From an uncultured Clostridia bacterium (lineage in GTDB: Bacteria; Bacillota; Clostridia; Oscillospirales; Acutalibacteraceae): a stretch of 19,141 bases of DNA. Below, piece by piece: positions 1 to 6,657 of this stretch. The DNA lies in the NCBI GenBank assembly GCA_947567585.1, contig CANONE010000023.1, positions 1-19,141 on the forward strand, read 5' to 3'. The notes beneath the pieces are model-generated. The model worked only from the letters and a program-made list of their open reading frames with translations, searched no databases and was not told the DNA's origin. Numbering within the stretch: the stretch's first letter is position 1; every line of letters begins with the position of its first letter. Both the position numbers and the translations under genes were made by a program.

Positions 1-594
1 CACCTTTCTTATAAAATCTTCGTTTCTTTGATATTTCCGCTTCTCTCCCCGGAGAATGGCCCGCATATCCTCCACCGCATCCTCCAGGCGGTCATTGACC
101 ACAACATAATCATAGTCTTTGGCATGTTCCAGCTCTACCAAAGCGGTAGCCAGCCTTTGACGAACCGTGGCGTCATCTTCTGTACCCCGGTCCCGCAGGC
201 GCTTTTCCAGTGCCTGCATGGACGGGGGCGTGATAAACACAGAGACACAGTCCGGAACAAGTCTTTTCACCTGCGCTCCGCCCTTGACCTCAATTTCCAG
301 AACCACATCCCGGCCTTCCTGCCTCCACTGCTCTACCGGGGCCCTAGGCGTGCCGTAGCAGTTGCCAACATACTCGGCGTGCTCCAGCATCTGCCCTTTT
401 TCCACCATATCCTGGAATTCTTCCCTGCCGATGAAGTAGTACTGTCTCCCGTGTTCTTCTCCGGGCCGGGGCTGCCGGGTGGTGGCCGACACCGACAGCC
501 GCAGATTTTCATCCCGGCGGAACAGTTCCCCCAGAATCGTCCCCTTTCCTCCGCCTGAGGGGGCGGAAACTACCAATAACAGACCTTTTTCCAT
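1..594 (-). CDS. gmk: Guanylate kinase (3' end cut by window edge)
   Basis: Guanylate kinase phosphorylates GMP (and dGMP) to GDP with ATP in the cytoplasm, feeding nucleotide pools. Reading the minus strand from the ATG at 594 gives 198 codons with no stop before the window edge, close to the usual 200-210 residues, so only a few C-terminal residues are missing. Near the N-terminus is the P-loop SAPSGGGKGT; the first glycine of the usual GxxGxGK is alanine, a variant I recall from clostridial homologues. The GMP-binding stretch SVSATTRQPRPGE and the downstream EIEVKGGAQVK follow as expected. The start is fixed by AGGAGG about 8 nt upstream, inside the end of remA; only one base separates the remA stop from this ATG, so translation is probably coupled. 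Order yicC-remA-gmk is the conserved Firmicutes arrangement. Identity is certain. Confidence 0.96.
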   Translation of the reverse strand, partial: MEKGLLLVVSAPSGGGKGTILGELFRRDENLRLSVSATTRQPRPGEEHGRQYYFIGREEFQDMVEKGQMLEHAEYVGNCYGTPRAPVEQWRQEGRDVVLEIEVKGGAQVKRLVPDCVSVFITPPSMQALEKRLRDRGTEDDATVRQRLATALVELEHAKDYDYVVVNDRLEDAVEDMRAILRGEKRKYQRNEDFIRKV

Positions 595-595
595 T

Positions 596-865
596 TTAAC
601 TATCCTCCTCCGGTTCCGGACCGGCCTCTTCCTTCCCGCTGAACCGTCCGGCCACAGTCTCCGGCATAATGGCGGACAGCACAATGCTGCCGCTGTCCAT
701 GATGATCACCGACTTGGTTTTTCTGCCAAAAGTTGCGTCAATCACCGTCCCTCTCTCCTTGCCCTCCTGCACCATCCTCTTTATGGGAGCCGACTCATTG
801 CTGACCACCGCCACCACCCTCTCTGCCGACACCATATTTCCAAACCCGATATTCACCAGCTTCAT
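596..865 (-). CDS. remA: RemA-family DNA-binding regulator (DUF370)
   Basis: This 89-residue protein matches the RemA/DUF370 family: it begins MKLVNIGFGNMVSAERVVAV and continues through the conserved SAPIKRMVQ and GRKTKSVIIMDSG blocks. In Bacillus subtilis RemA is a DNA-binding protein that activates extracellular matrix and osmoprotection genes; that role is family knowledge and the targets in this organism are unknown. The acidic tail (GKEEAGPEPEEDS) is a little longer than in the shortest homologues. The ATG is preceded by GGGAGGTGA at good spacing. The gene sits one base upstream of gmk, as in Bacillus. Its leader (885-960) can form a strong nested stem, so expression may be controlled at the RNA level; that is inference. 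Identity is very likely. Confidence 0.93.
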   Translation of the reverse strand: MKLVNIGFGNMVSAERVVAVVSNESAPIKRMVQEGKERGTVIDATFGRKTKSVIIMDSGSIVLSAIMPETVAGRFSGKEEAGPEPEEDS

Positions 866-884
866 CGCCTCACCTCCCTAAGGT

Positions 885-960
885 TGTGGGGCGCTGGTTT
901 CCGCCTGCCGGCTCGGCCGCTTCGCCGCTTATCTGCCGCCAGCAGGCGCTCACCCCCACA
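885..960 (-). promoter_or_regulatory. Structured leader in front of remA-gmk
   Basis: On the minus strand an outer 7-bp perfect stem (954-960 pairing with 885-891, TGTGGGG with CCCCACA) encloses an inner 11-bp stem (938-948 pairing with 902-912, CGCCTGCTGGC with GCCGGCAGGCG, one G-U pair). The terminal loop of about 25 bases is itself GC-rich. The structure ends about 19 bases before the remA ATG, close to the GGGAGGTGA ribosome binding site. No run of T follows, so it is not an intrinsic terminator. It does not match a riboswitch class I can name. The pairing is seen directly; a regulatory role is inference. Confidence 0.45.
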
Positions 961-972
961 TTGTGAAAACTT

Positions 973-1002
973 ATTGTAGATAGTTTGACCAAAATCTCTT
1001 AA
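973..1002 (-). promoter_or_regulatory. Possible sigma-A promoter for remA-gmk
   Basis: Read on the minus strand, TTAAGA (997-1002) and TACAAT (973-978) are separated by 18 bases. These match 4/6 and 5/6 of the sigma-A consensus. Transcription would start near 966, giving a leader of about 100 bases that contains the 885-960 stem. A second TACAAT lies at 1016-1021 but has only a poor -35 partner. The local AT-rich patch (961-1020) inside a GC-rich gap supports a promoter here, but the call is tentative. Confidence 0.35.
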
Positions 1003-1085
1003 TCCGAAATTTTTTATTGTATCGGCATCCGCTCTGTTACCGAATGTTTCATCCGACAAGGGAATTCCCAGCGGTCCGGCATCCC

Positions 1086-1167
1086 ACACGCCTAGAAAAA
1101 CCTTTCTTGAACCCGCGCCGGCCAAGCCATAAGGTTCCCCGGCCTATGAGCCCGGCGCTTGGCGTGC
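1086..1167 (-). ncRNA. Candidate structured RNA (three-way junction) between yicC and remA
   Basis: On the minus strand a closing stem pairs 1161-1167 with 1086-1092 (GCACGCC with GGCGTGT). Inside it are two arms. One is a 7-bp perfect stem of 1152-1158 with 1115-1121 (GCGCCGG with CCGGCGC), topped by 1143-1148 with 1128-1134 (one bulge). The other is a small AT-rich hairpin of 1103-1107 with 1094-1098. Immediately upstream a 5-bp hairpin (1172-1176 with 1181-1185) follows the yicC stop. I recognise no Rfam family. It could be a 3'-UTR element, a small RNA or a dispersed intergenic repeat. The longest minus-strand open frame across the gap (862-1125) shows no protein-family features. Folding is seen; existence as an RNA gene is inference. 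Confidence 0.35.
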
Positions 1168-1199
1168 CCCCGCGACATGGGTCGCATCATGCTGGCTGG

Positions 1200-2078
1200 C
1201 TATTCGAGATTCTGGACTTGCTCGCGGATTTTTTCTATTTCGGATTTGATGTCGACTACTAAGTAGGCAATGGCGGTATTTTGAGATTTGGAGCCAATGG
1301 TATTGGCTTCGCGGTTCATTTCCTGAACCAGAAAGTCTATCTTCCTGCCAACAGGTTCATTGGAATCCATCAGCTTATCCAACTGGGAAAAGTGGCTGCG
1401 CAGACGCACCGTCTCCTCGTCTACCGCTGACTTATCCGCAAAGACGGCCACCTCCGTCAGTACCCGCTGCTCGTCAAAACGGCTGCTGCCTAATAGCTCT
1501 TGAATGCGGTTTTGCAGCCGCTCCCGGTATTCGTTAACCGCTTGGGGCGCCAGAGTCTCCACCTGCTCTACCATGGAGAGAATGTTTCCGGCCTTAGCGG
1601 TAATGTCTTTCCGAAGCTGGGCTCCTTCTGTCTCCCGCATTCGTACCAGAGAATCCACTGCCGGCGCCGCTACCTGCAGCACGGCCTCCCAAACGGCGTC
1701 CTCGTCCTCCGGAGCCTTGTGGACGGAAAAGAGATCGGGATACCGGCTTAGCAGCGCCAGGCTGGGGCCGTCCGGCAGCTGGTAGCGTGTTTGCAGGACT
1801 TGCAGAGCCTTGTAATAGCCGGCGGCCAAGGAGTGATTTACCTGTACCTGCACATCGCTCTCTTCCAAATTCTCAATCTGCAAAAACAGGTCCACCTTTC
1901 CTCGGGAAAGCCTGGTTTGCAAAAAGCCTTTCAAGCGTTCCTCCAGGAAAAGATAGCCTCTGGTCACTCGGGCGTTCATTTCAAAGTATTTGTGGTTTAC
2001 CGATTTAACCTCAAAAACAATGTGCCGCCCGGCCACTGTTCCCTCTCCCCGGCCATAGCCGGTCATACTTCTCAACAT
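1200..2078 (-). CDS. yicC: YicC/YloC-family protein, putative RNA endonuclease or RNase adaptor
   Basis: The product of about 292 residues starts MLRSMTGYGRGEG, the family signature, and ends REQVQNLE, the usual C-terminus. It spans the N-terminal YicC domain and the C-terminal DUF1732 block (VQEMNREANTIGSKS, DIKSEIEKIREQ). Family members in Escherichia coli and Bacillus have been linked to RNA turnover, reported as an endoribonuclease or RNase-associated factor. An ATG three codons upstream (2087) is possible, but AGGG directly abuts it; the same AGGG lies nine bases before the ATG at 2078, so I chose 2078. It heads the yicC-remA-gmk unit with its own promoter at 2295-2323 and a leader of about 210 bases. 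Family identity is very likely; the biochemical role rests on homologues. Confidence 0.92.
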   Translation of the reverse strand: MLRSMTGYGRGEGTVAGRHIVFEVKSVNHKYFEMNARVTRGYLFLEERLKGFLQTRLSRGKVDLFLQIENLEESDVQVQVNHSLAAGYYKALQVLQTRYQLPDGPSLALLSRYPDLFSVHKAPEDEDAVWEAVLQVAAPAVDSLVRMRETEGAQLRKDITAKAGNILSMVEQVETLAPQAVNEYRERLQNRIQELLGSSRFDEQRVLTEVAVFADKSAVDEETVRLRSHFSQLDKLMDSNEPVGRKIDFLVQEMNREANTIGSKSQNTAIAYLVVDIKSEIEKIREQVQNLE

Positions 2079-2087
2079 CTTTATCAT

Positions 2088-2288
2088 CCCTATCTGTTTT
2101 TAAAACCACAAGCCTTTTAGGTGAAATCCAGCCCAAAGCACATAGCCAATGGCCTCCGGTGCGCCGCCCATCTACATTTTAGCGGCATGGCGTCAAAAAA
2201 GCCGTCGGGTTTGCTGAGGGCGCCGTTTCAGCGGTTCCGCCGCCTTAGAGCCTGTGCCTTCTCCCACCGAAATTAACTTTTCCTTAAC
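2088..2288 (-). other. Long GC-rich untranslated leader of yicC
   Basis: No credible gene lies in the gap between yicC and the upstream GNAT-like gene (2088-2389, about 300 bases). Besides the terminator and promoter listed separately, it holds a transcribed leader. On the minus strand it can form several hairpins: 2181-2186 with 2163-2168 (GCCGCT with GGCGGC), a GCTGA/TCAGC pairing further upstream, and a short GGCC/GGCT hairpin. A T6 run (complement of 2195-2200) is not preceded by a convincing stem, so I do not call an attenuator. No known riboswitch consensus was recognised. Confidence 0.4.
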
Positions 2289-2294
2289 TAAAGA

Positions 2295-2323
2295 ATTTTA
2301 CCATTTCTTGGCCGTTCATGCAA
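2295..2323 (-). promoter_or_regulatory. Sigma-A promoter for yicC-remA-gmk
   Basis: On the minus strand TTGCAT (2318-2323) and TAAAAT (2295-2300) are separated by exactly 17 bases, and the -10 box is preceded by TGG, an extended -10 (TGn) element. The -10 matches the consensus at 5/6 and the -35 at 3/6. It lies just downstream of the terminator at 2356-2388, as expected for the start of a new transcription unit. Transcription should begin near 2288. Confidence 0.7.
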
Positions 2324-2355
2324 CTCATTTTCCAAATATTTCACAGAATATTAAG

Positions 2356-2388
2356 AAAAACCCCAGCCACCCATTTCGGCGGCTAAGG
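2356..2388 (-). terminator. Rho-independent terminator of the division-cluster operon
   Basis: On the minus strand an 11-bp stem (2378-2388 with 2361-2371, three G-U pairs) with the six-base loop GAAATG is followed directly by TTTTT (2360-2356). It begins one base after the stop codon of the GNAT-like gene. It is the only clear intrinsic terminator I found in the window and it separates the divIVA-lspA-rluD unit from yicC-remA-gmk. Confidence 0.9.
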
Positions 2389-2389
2389 G

Positions 2390-2782
2390 TCAGTGAAATT
2401 CATATTTTACGATGGTGCTCATAGGTGTAAACGCATGTGTGCCGTCTACTTCAAATCCCCGGGCCTTAAAAAAATCAAAAAAGTCGGGAAAGCTGGTTTC
2501 AATACGGTCCGCGCCAAAATTTTCCCCATAAGAAGCCGCAGAACGCATTAAGGAATCCAGAATAAAGATTTCTTCCCCCTGAGGCTTCCTGGAAAAGTGA
2601 TAGCCTTGGGCGTTGAGCGCGCAGATCCGCAGAGCGCCTTCTTTCAGCTCCACAGCCGCCCAGCCCAGCATATTTCCCCGCTCCATCATAGCCAATACTC
2701 TGACCTTGGGACCGGTAACAGCCGCTTCCGCCAATAGTAGCCTCTCTTGGTCCCGGTCAGACATGGGTAATATTTCAATCAC
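2390..2782 (-). CDS. Divergent GNAT-like protein of unknown substrate
   Basis: This 130-residue protein has the layout of a small GNAT acyltransferase: a strand such as MLGWAAVELKEGALRI, a helix (IFILDSLMRSAASYGENFGA), a strand RIETS, and the closing FFKARGFEVDG block typical of the GNAT C-terminus. The acetyl-CoA pyrophosphate loop (Q/R-x-x-G-x-G/A) is not visible, so it may be catalytically degenerate or a GNAT-fold protein with another role. The start is GTG at 2782, with AGGAGGTGG well placed; it touches the rluD stop (TGAGTG), so the two genes are translationally coupled. The intrinsic terminator follows the stop directly. The gene is real; the GNAT assignment is moderate and no substrate can be named. 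Confidence 0.7.
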   Translation of the reverse strand: MIEILPMSDRDQERLLLAEAAVTGPKVRVLAMMERGNMLGWAAVELKEGALRICALNAQGYHFSRKPQGEEIFILDSLMRSAASYGENFGADRIETSFPDFFDFFKARGFEVDGTHAFTPMSTIVKYEFH

Positions 2783-3712
2783 TCAAACCACCTCCTTGCG
2801 AAGTTTTTCTAAAAAATTCAAAAAGCAGGGCGGGGGCTCCTGCGTAAATTCCCGATACGCCCCGGTTCTGGGATGAACGAACCCCAAAAGTCCCGCGTGC
2901 AGACACTGGCCCCGCAGCTGGGTAATAACCTTCTTCGGCCCGTAAACCGGGTCCCCTGCCACAGGATGTCCCAGATACGCCATATGCACCCGAATCTGGT
3001 GGGTACGCCCTGTCTCCAGCCGCAGCCGGAGATAAGTGAAGCCCCGCAGGCGTTCCTCAACAAAAAAATGCGTTATCGCCTCCCGGGCCGCGCCTTTTTG
3101 AAGCACCGCCATCTTCTTACGGTCTATAGGATGACGGCCAATGGGCGCGTCCACCTTCCCCGTATCTTCCCGAAGATTTCCGTAAACCACCGCCTGGTAC
3201 TCCCTTTTTAAGCTATGGGCCTGTATTTGCGCCGCCAGGCCCTGGTGGGCAAAATCGTTTTTGGCAACCAAAAGCAGCCCGCTGGTGTCCTTGTCAATCC
3301 GGTGTACGATCCCTGGACGCAGCACGCCGTTGATTCCTGAAAGACTGCCGCTGCAATGAAACAGCAGGGCGTTTACCAACGTGCCGGAACCGTTCCCGGG
3401 GGCCGGATGCACCACCATGCCCTTGGGCTTGTTCACTACCAGTAGATCCTGATCCTCGTAGACAATATCAAGGGGAATATCCTCGGGAACAACATCCAGC
3501 TCTTTGGGTGAAGGTAAAGCCACCGTAATCCTTTGTCCTACAGCCAACTTGGCGCTTTTGGAGAGGGGCTTTCCCTCCGACGTCACCCTTCCCTCCGCAA
3601 TCAGCCCCTGAACAGCGGACCGGCTCATGCCAGCCAGGGACGGTTCTCCCGCCAAAAGCTTATCCAGGCGCTGGCCTCCCGCTTCAGCGGTCAGCTCCAC
3701 CACACGCTCCAT
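2783..3712 (-). CDS. rluD: RluA/RluD-family rRNA pseudouridine synthase
   Basis: The 309-residue protein isomerises uridine to pseudouridine in ribosomal RNA. Residues about 13-65 form an S4 RNA-binding domain (LDKLLAG, GRVTSEGKPLSKSAKL), followed by the catalytic domain with VVNKPKGMVVHPAPG and the signature GIVHRIDKDTSGLLLVAK, whose Asp140 is the expected nucleophile. The GRTHQIRVHMAYLGHPVAGD block near the C-terminus completes the family pattern. In Bacillus the equivalent gene (ylyB) also follows lspA, matching this context. The ATG has only a weak ribosome binding site (AAAGGCGG) and lies 13 bases after the lspA stop. The exact target uridines cannot be read from sequence; the symbol denotes the family. 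Confidence 0.92.
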   Translation of the reverse strand: MERVVELTAEAGGQRLDKLLAGEPSLAGMSRSAVQGLIAEGRVTSEGKPLSKSAKLAVGQRITVALPSPKELDVVPEDIPLDIVYEDQDLLVVNKPKGMVVHPAPGNGSGTLVNALLFHCSGSLSGINGVLRPGIVHRIDKDTSGLLLVAKNDFAHQGLAAQIQAHSLKREYQAVVYGNLREDTGKVDAPIGRHPIDRKKMAVLQKGAAREAITHFFVEERLRGFTYLRLRLETGRTHQIRVHMAYLGHPVAGDPVYGPKKVITQLRGQCLHAGLLGFVHPRTGAYREFTQEPPPCFLNFLEKLRKEVV

Positions 3713-3725
3713 ATGACGCCGCCTT

Positions 3726-4250
3726 TCACTTTTCCGCTTCTTCTTTGCCGCTTTCCGTGAGCTTTTGCCCCCGGTCCCGGCGAATCAGCCAAATATAGTG
3801 GCAAATGAAACACCCCGCCCCAATGGTGACGCAGCAATCCGCCACATTAAAAATATATCCGAAAAACAGCACATGAATGAAGTCCACTACAAATCCCCGA
3901 ATCATCCGGTCAATGAGATTCCCCACGCCCCCCGACAGCAGCAGAGCCGCCGCCGTATAGCTAAAGGGACTGTGCTGTTTGTAGAGAAACAACGCCGCTA
4001 TAATTCCAGCGGACACCAGCCAAGTAAGTCCTGACACAATCCAGATCACTTCGCCGAATAGCCCAAAGGCGGCGGCTGGATTTTCAAGATACGTAAATTC
4101 CAATAGCCCGGGGATCACTCGGATGGACAGGCGGCCAGTCTCCCGGAGCTGAACCACCGCCCAATATTTGGTAGCCTGGTCCAAAGCCAAGAGTATAACC
4201 GCCCCCAAAAGCGCCGCCGTCTTTTTTCCCAAATCCGTCCTCAACTGCAT
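3726..4250 (-). CDS. lspA: Lipoprotein signal peptidase (signal peptidase II)
   Basis: LspA is a membrane aspartyl protease that removes the signal peptide from diacylglyceryl-modified prolipoproteins. The roughly 174-residue protein has four hydrophobic segments and the family motifs LENPAAAFGLFGE, SGGVGNLIDR and FNVADCCVTIG. The catalytic aspartates are Asp114 (GNLIDR) and Asp138 (FNVAD), counted from the ATG. The start is uncertain: GGGAGGA abuts the ATG at 4250 with no spacing, while the TTG two codons later (4244) has ideal spacing of about 7 bases, so the true start may be TTG. The charged C-terminal tail (RRDRGQKLTESGKEEAEK) is cytoplasmic. It lies between divIVA and rluD; ileS, which separates divIVA from lspA in Bacillus, is not here. 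Confidence 0.94.
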   Translation of the reverse strand: MQLRTDLGKKTAALLGAVILLALDQATKYWAVVQLRETGRLSIRVIPGLLEFTYLENPAAAFGLFGEVIWIVSGLTWLVSAGIIAALFLYKQHSPFSYTAAALLLSGGVGNLIDRMIRGFVVDFIHVLFFGYIFNVADCCVTIGAGCFICHYIWLIRRDRGQKLTESGKEEAEK

Positions 4251-4259
4251 TCCTCCCGC

Positions 4260-5348
4260 CTATCTTCTGCGCCTGCGTCCGTCAACTTCCACTCCGTCGC
4301 CAAATTCCAGATTGCTATAATGATTATCTTTTTCCCGGCGCAGGGCCTCTGGAATATTGCTGTGGGCCGCAATGTTGATGCCCACAGAGGAAAGATCGTC
4401 ATCCAGATAATCCTCCGGCGGCTGGGAAGGCTGTAGATGTTCGTAATTTACCCGGTCCTCCAGGGTGGGTTCCGGCAAAGGCATAGGGACCTCTTGCCTC
4501 CTAACCGCGTGCCGGGGCGGGGGCGCCGCTTCTTCCTGAGGCTGCGCAGGCCGCTCCCGCTGCACGCTGGGCTGCCGCCGGGGAATCTCTTCATAAACCG
4601 CCGCCTGCCGGGGCGCCTGCTCCACGACGGGTTCCGGCTCCACCTGCGGGACAGGCACCGCAGCCAAAGGCTCTACCGTCTGGGGGCGGGCCGGGGGTTC
4701 TGGCTCCGGCTCCTTTACCGTTTCCATTTCATATCGTGATTTAGCAGCCTCCCGTCTTTCCTCCTTATTGCGGAAAACCGGAATATGGTCGATACATTCC
4801 AAATGCTTTTTATACATTTCCAGAAGGGAGCCTCGAAAAGCCGTGACCTGGCGTTTCACTTCCTCCAGTTCTGTCTTTTTTGCTTCCACTTGCTGCGTGT
4901 ATTCCTTGGCGGCTTTGGCGGCGTCCGCCTCTGCGTTAGAAGTAATGCGGCGCGCTTCCTCATTGGCCTCCAATAGCTTTGCCTCGGCCTGGGCTCTGGC
5001 CTCCTGCACAATGGAATCCGCCTTTCCCTGAGCCTGCTGCATCATATCCTTGGACATCCGTTGGGCATTGAGAATCGCCTCTTTGATATCCTCTTCATCC
5101 CGCCGGTAGCCTTCTACCTTTTGAGCCAAAATAGCCAGCTTTTTCTGGGCGTCCGAATTTTTACCGGCCAGCTCCGTATTGAGCCTGGCCAGGTCCTCCA
5201 CCTGCTTCATGGCGGAATCCCGCTGTGATAAAAGCTCCTGGAAAGAAGCGGCCACCTGGTCGATAAAATTATCCACATCCTCCGGCTTATAACCGGAAAA
5301 CCCTGCCTTCCCGAAGCTCACCTCGTTTATTTCCTTCACCGTCAGCAT
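4260..5348 (-). CDS. divIVA: DivIVA-family cell-division and pole-organising protein
   Basis: DivIVA binds negatively curved membrane at poles and septa and recruits division or pole factors. The N-terminus TVKEINEVSFGKAGFSGYKP followed by EDVDNFIDQV is the membrane-binding DivIVA domain. A long coiled coil (about residues 30-175) follows, rich in Glu, Lys, Gln and Ala. The 362-residue length exceeds Bacillus DivIVA (about 164) because of a Pro/Glu/Arg-rich, probably disordered region (about residues 210-295) and a C-terminal part that ends in five arginines. GGGGAGGA stands 9 bases before the ATG. It sits between ylmH and lspA, as in the conserved division cluster. The identity is secure; the extra C-terminal region has no assigned role. 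Confidence 0.94.
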   Translation of the reverse strand: MLTVKEINEVSFGKAGFSGYKPEDVDNFIDQVAASFQELLSQRDSAMKQVEDLARLNTELAGKNSDAQKKLAILAQKVEGYRRDEEDIKEAILNAQRMSKDMMQQAQGKADSIVQEARAQAEAKLLEANEEARRITSNAEADAAKAAKEYTQQVEAKKTELEEVKRQVTAFRGSLLEMYKKHLECIDHIPVFRNKEERREAAKSRYEMETVKEPEPEPPARPQTVEPLAAVPVPQVEPEPVVEQAPRQAAVYEEIPRRQPSVQRERPAQPQEEAAPPPRHAVRRQEVPMPLPEPTLEDRVNYEHLQPSQPPEDYLDDDLSSVGINIAAHSNIPEALRREKDNHYSNLEFGDGVEVDGRRRRR

Positions 5349-5363
5349 TTGGAAAATCCTCCC

Positions 5364-6104
5364 CTATTGATATTTCCTGCATTTCACATTGAGCCTACCC
5401 TTACTGGTCAAGGGCCCCAGCTCATCTATAATAAACTTCCCGTGCCCGCGCACGGAAACGGTATCGCCCTCTTCAATTTTTCCCGAACCGTTTAGCGCCT
5501 CCCGATGATTCACCGCCACCAGTCCAGCTGATATCAAGCCCGCGGCTTTTCCCCGGCTGGTATGGCATAAGAAGGCCGCCACACAGTCCAGCCGCTGAGA
5601 AGCTATGACGCCTCTCAGCTCTTTAAACTCCCTGGCTACCGGCAGCGGCTCTGAAAAGCCCTCTGTAATCTTCACGCCAGCCCGGCCGATTTTCCTGATA
5701 TTATCTAAAAAATACCGGGCCATCTCCTCCCGGACAAAGACCACGCACCGGCCCTCCCCTGTGAGAATATCGCCTATTACTTGACGCTCTACGCCCAGAG
5801 ACATGAAGGAGCCCAAAAAGTCCCGGTGGCCCAAACGATCCTCCGGGCGGCTGGCAATGGTCAGGGCCGCCAAAGGGAAAACCTCTGGGGAGGGGGACAG
5901 GTAATCCGGAAAGAAACCGGCCATCACCCGCTGGGCCTCTTCATAACCGCCCCAAAACATGGTTTGCGCCGGCTCTCTTTTTAGTAGGTCCTGGCAATAG
6001 GCTGCCTCACTCTCGTCCAGAAATCCCAAAAAGCAGGGTCTCCCCCGGCTGATTCGCAGGCAATCCCGAAGCTTTGAGGTCAACAATTCTCTCTCTTTAT
6101 CCAT
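5364..6104 (-). CDS. ylmH: YlmH-type S4-domain RNA-binding protein
   Basis: This 246-residue protein belongs to the YlmH family encoded beside sepF and divIVA in Gram-positive bacteria. The C-terminal third carries the S4 RNA-binding domain (RLDCVAAFLCHTSRGKA, GLVAVNHREALNGSGKIEEGDTVSVRG, about residues 170-235); the N-terminal part (LTSKLRDCLRISRGRPCFLGFLD onward) matches the family's own domain. Homologues bind ribosomal RNA and have been linked to rescue of stalled 50S subunits and to division phenotypes; the role here is inferred. The ATG is two bases after the sepF stop with only a weak ribosome binding site (TAGAG), suggesting translational coupling. ylmG, normally between sepF and ylmH, is absent. 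Confidence 0.88.
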   Translation of the reverse strand: MDKERELLTSKLRDCLRISRGRPCFLGFLDESEAAYCQDLLKREPAQTMFWGGYEEAQRVMAGFFPDYLSPSPEVFPLAALTIASRPEDRLGHRDFLGSFMSLGVERQVIGDILTGEGRCVVFVREEMARYFLDNIRKIGRAGVKITEGFSEPLPVAREFKELRGVIASQRLDCVAAFLCHTSRGKAAGLISAGLVAVNHREALNGSGKIEEGDTVSVRGHGKFIIDELGPLTSKGRLNVKCRKYQ

Positions 6105-6106
6105 CT

Positions 6107-6634
6107 CTATACAAACAGGCCGTTGCTTTCCAGCTCATCCAGAACCCCTTCTCCGGTAAGGTCTACCGTATAGGGCGTAATAATATAGGTGGCCGTGGCA
6201 ATTTTTTTCACCCGTCCATTGTTGGCATAGGCCACGCCGCTAAGAAAATCCAGAATCCGCCGGGAAACCTCTTTTTCCGTCTTCTCCAAATTCAGCACCA
6301 CCGTATGGCGGCGTAAAAGCTCGTCGGCAATAGAGCATACCTCGTTGCCATAGGCGGTGGGCTTACACACCACAACCTGCAGCTGGGTTTTCGCGTTGAT
6401 ATTTACCACCCGGCCGCCCGTACTGGCCCCGCCAGCGCCAGCGCTGCTGGAAAAGTCCCGGTCTCTGGGTACAAAGGAGGAAAAGGAATAGGTTCCCCCG
6501 CCGCTTCGCCGGGGTTCCTCCGCCTCCGGTTGAGCTTCCTCCGACGCCTGCGCTTCCTCTGGGTACTCCTCGTACTCGTATTCATCCTCCGGAGGATTCC
6601 ACATTTTCATCCACTTATCCCTGAGCCCTGCCAT
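6107..6634 (-). CDS. sepF: SepF, FtsZ membrane anchor
   Basis: SepF bundles FtsZ and anchors it to the membrane through an N-terminal amphipathic helix. The start MAGLRDKWMKMWNPPED fits that helix. A very acidic linker follows (about residues 15-45), then a Gly/Ser/Ala-rich spacer, then the SepF core (about 80-175) with LQVVVCKPTAYGNEV, LRRHTVVLNLEKT, RRILDFLSGVAYA and a TYIITPYTVDL strand. I chose the ATG at 6634, with AAGGAGG about 12 bases upstream, over the TTG at 6646 that touches the ribosome binding site. A 13-base palindrome (6634-6646) sits exactly between the ribosome binding site and the ATG. It is part of the yggS-sepF-ylmH-divIVA cluster. Confidence 0.95.
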   Translation of the reverse strand: MAGLRDKWMKMWNPPEDEYEYEEYPEEAQASEEAQPEAEEPRRSGGGTYSFSSFVPRDRDFSSSAGAGGASTGGRVVNINAKTQLQVVVCKPTAYGNEVCSIADELLRRHTVVLNLEKTEKEVSRRILDFLSGVAYANNGRVKKIATATYIITPYTVDLTGEGVLDELESNGLFV

Positions 6635-6657
6635 TGTTGACAACAACCTCCTTCATA

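Noticed and set aside
28..558. 176-codon plus-strand open frame
   Set aside because: Fully antisense to gmk, whose P-loop and GMP-binding motifs are clear.
1023..1084. Direct repeat cggcatcc at 1023-1030 and 1077-1084
   Set aside because: Eight bases in GC-rich DNA are expected by chance; flanking sequence is not similar and there is no insertion-element structure.
1104..1116. GGGTTCAA resembling a tRNA T-loop on the minus strand
   Set aside because: The flanking bases cannot form the required 5-bp T-stem, and there is no anticodon or D arm.
862..1125. 87-codon open frame on the minus strand over the yicC-remA gap
   Set aside because: No ribosome binding site of note, no family resemblance, Arg-rich tail typical of GC-rich non-coding DNA, and it overlaps the remA start and strong stem-loops.
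2190..2225. T6 run in the yicC leader as an attenuator
   Set aside because: The bases before it do not form a convincing GC-rich hairpin ending at the T-run.
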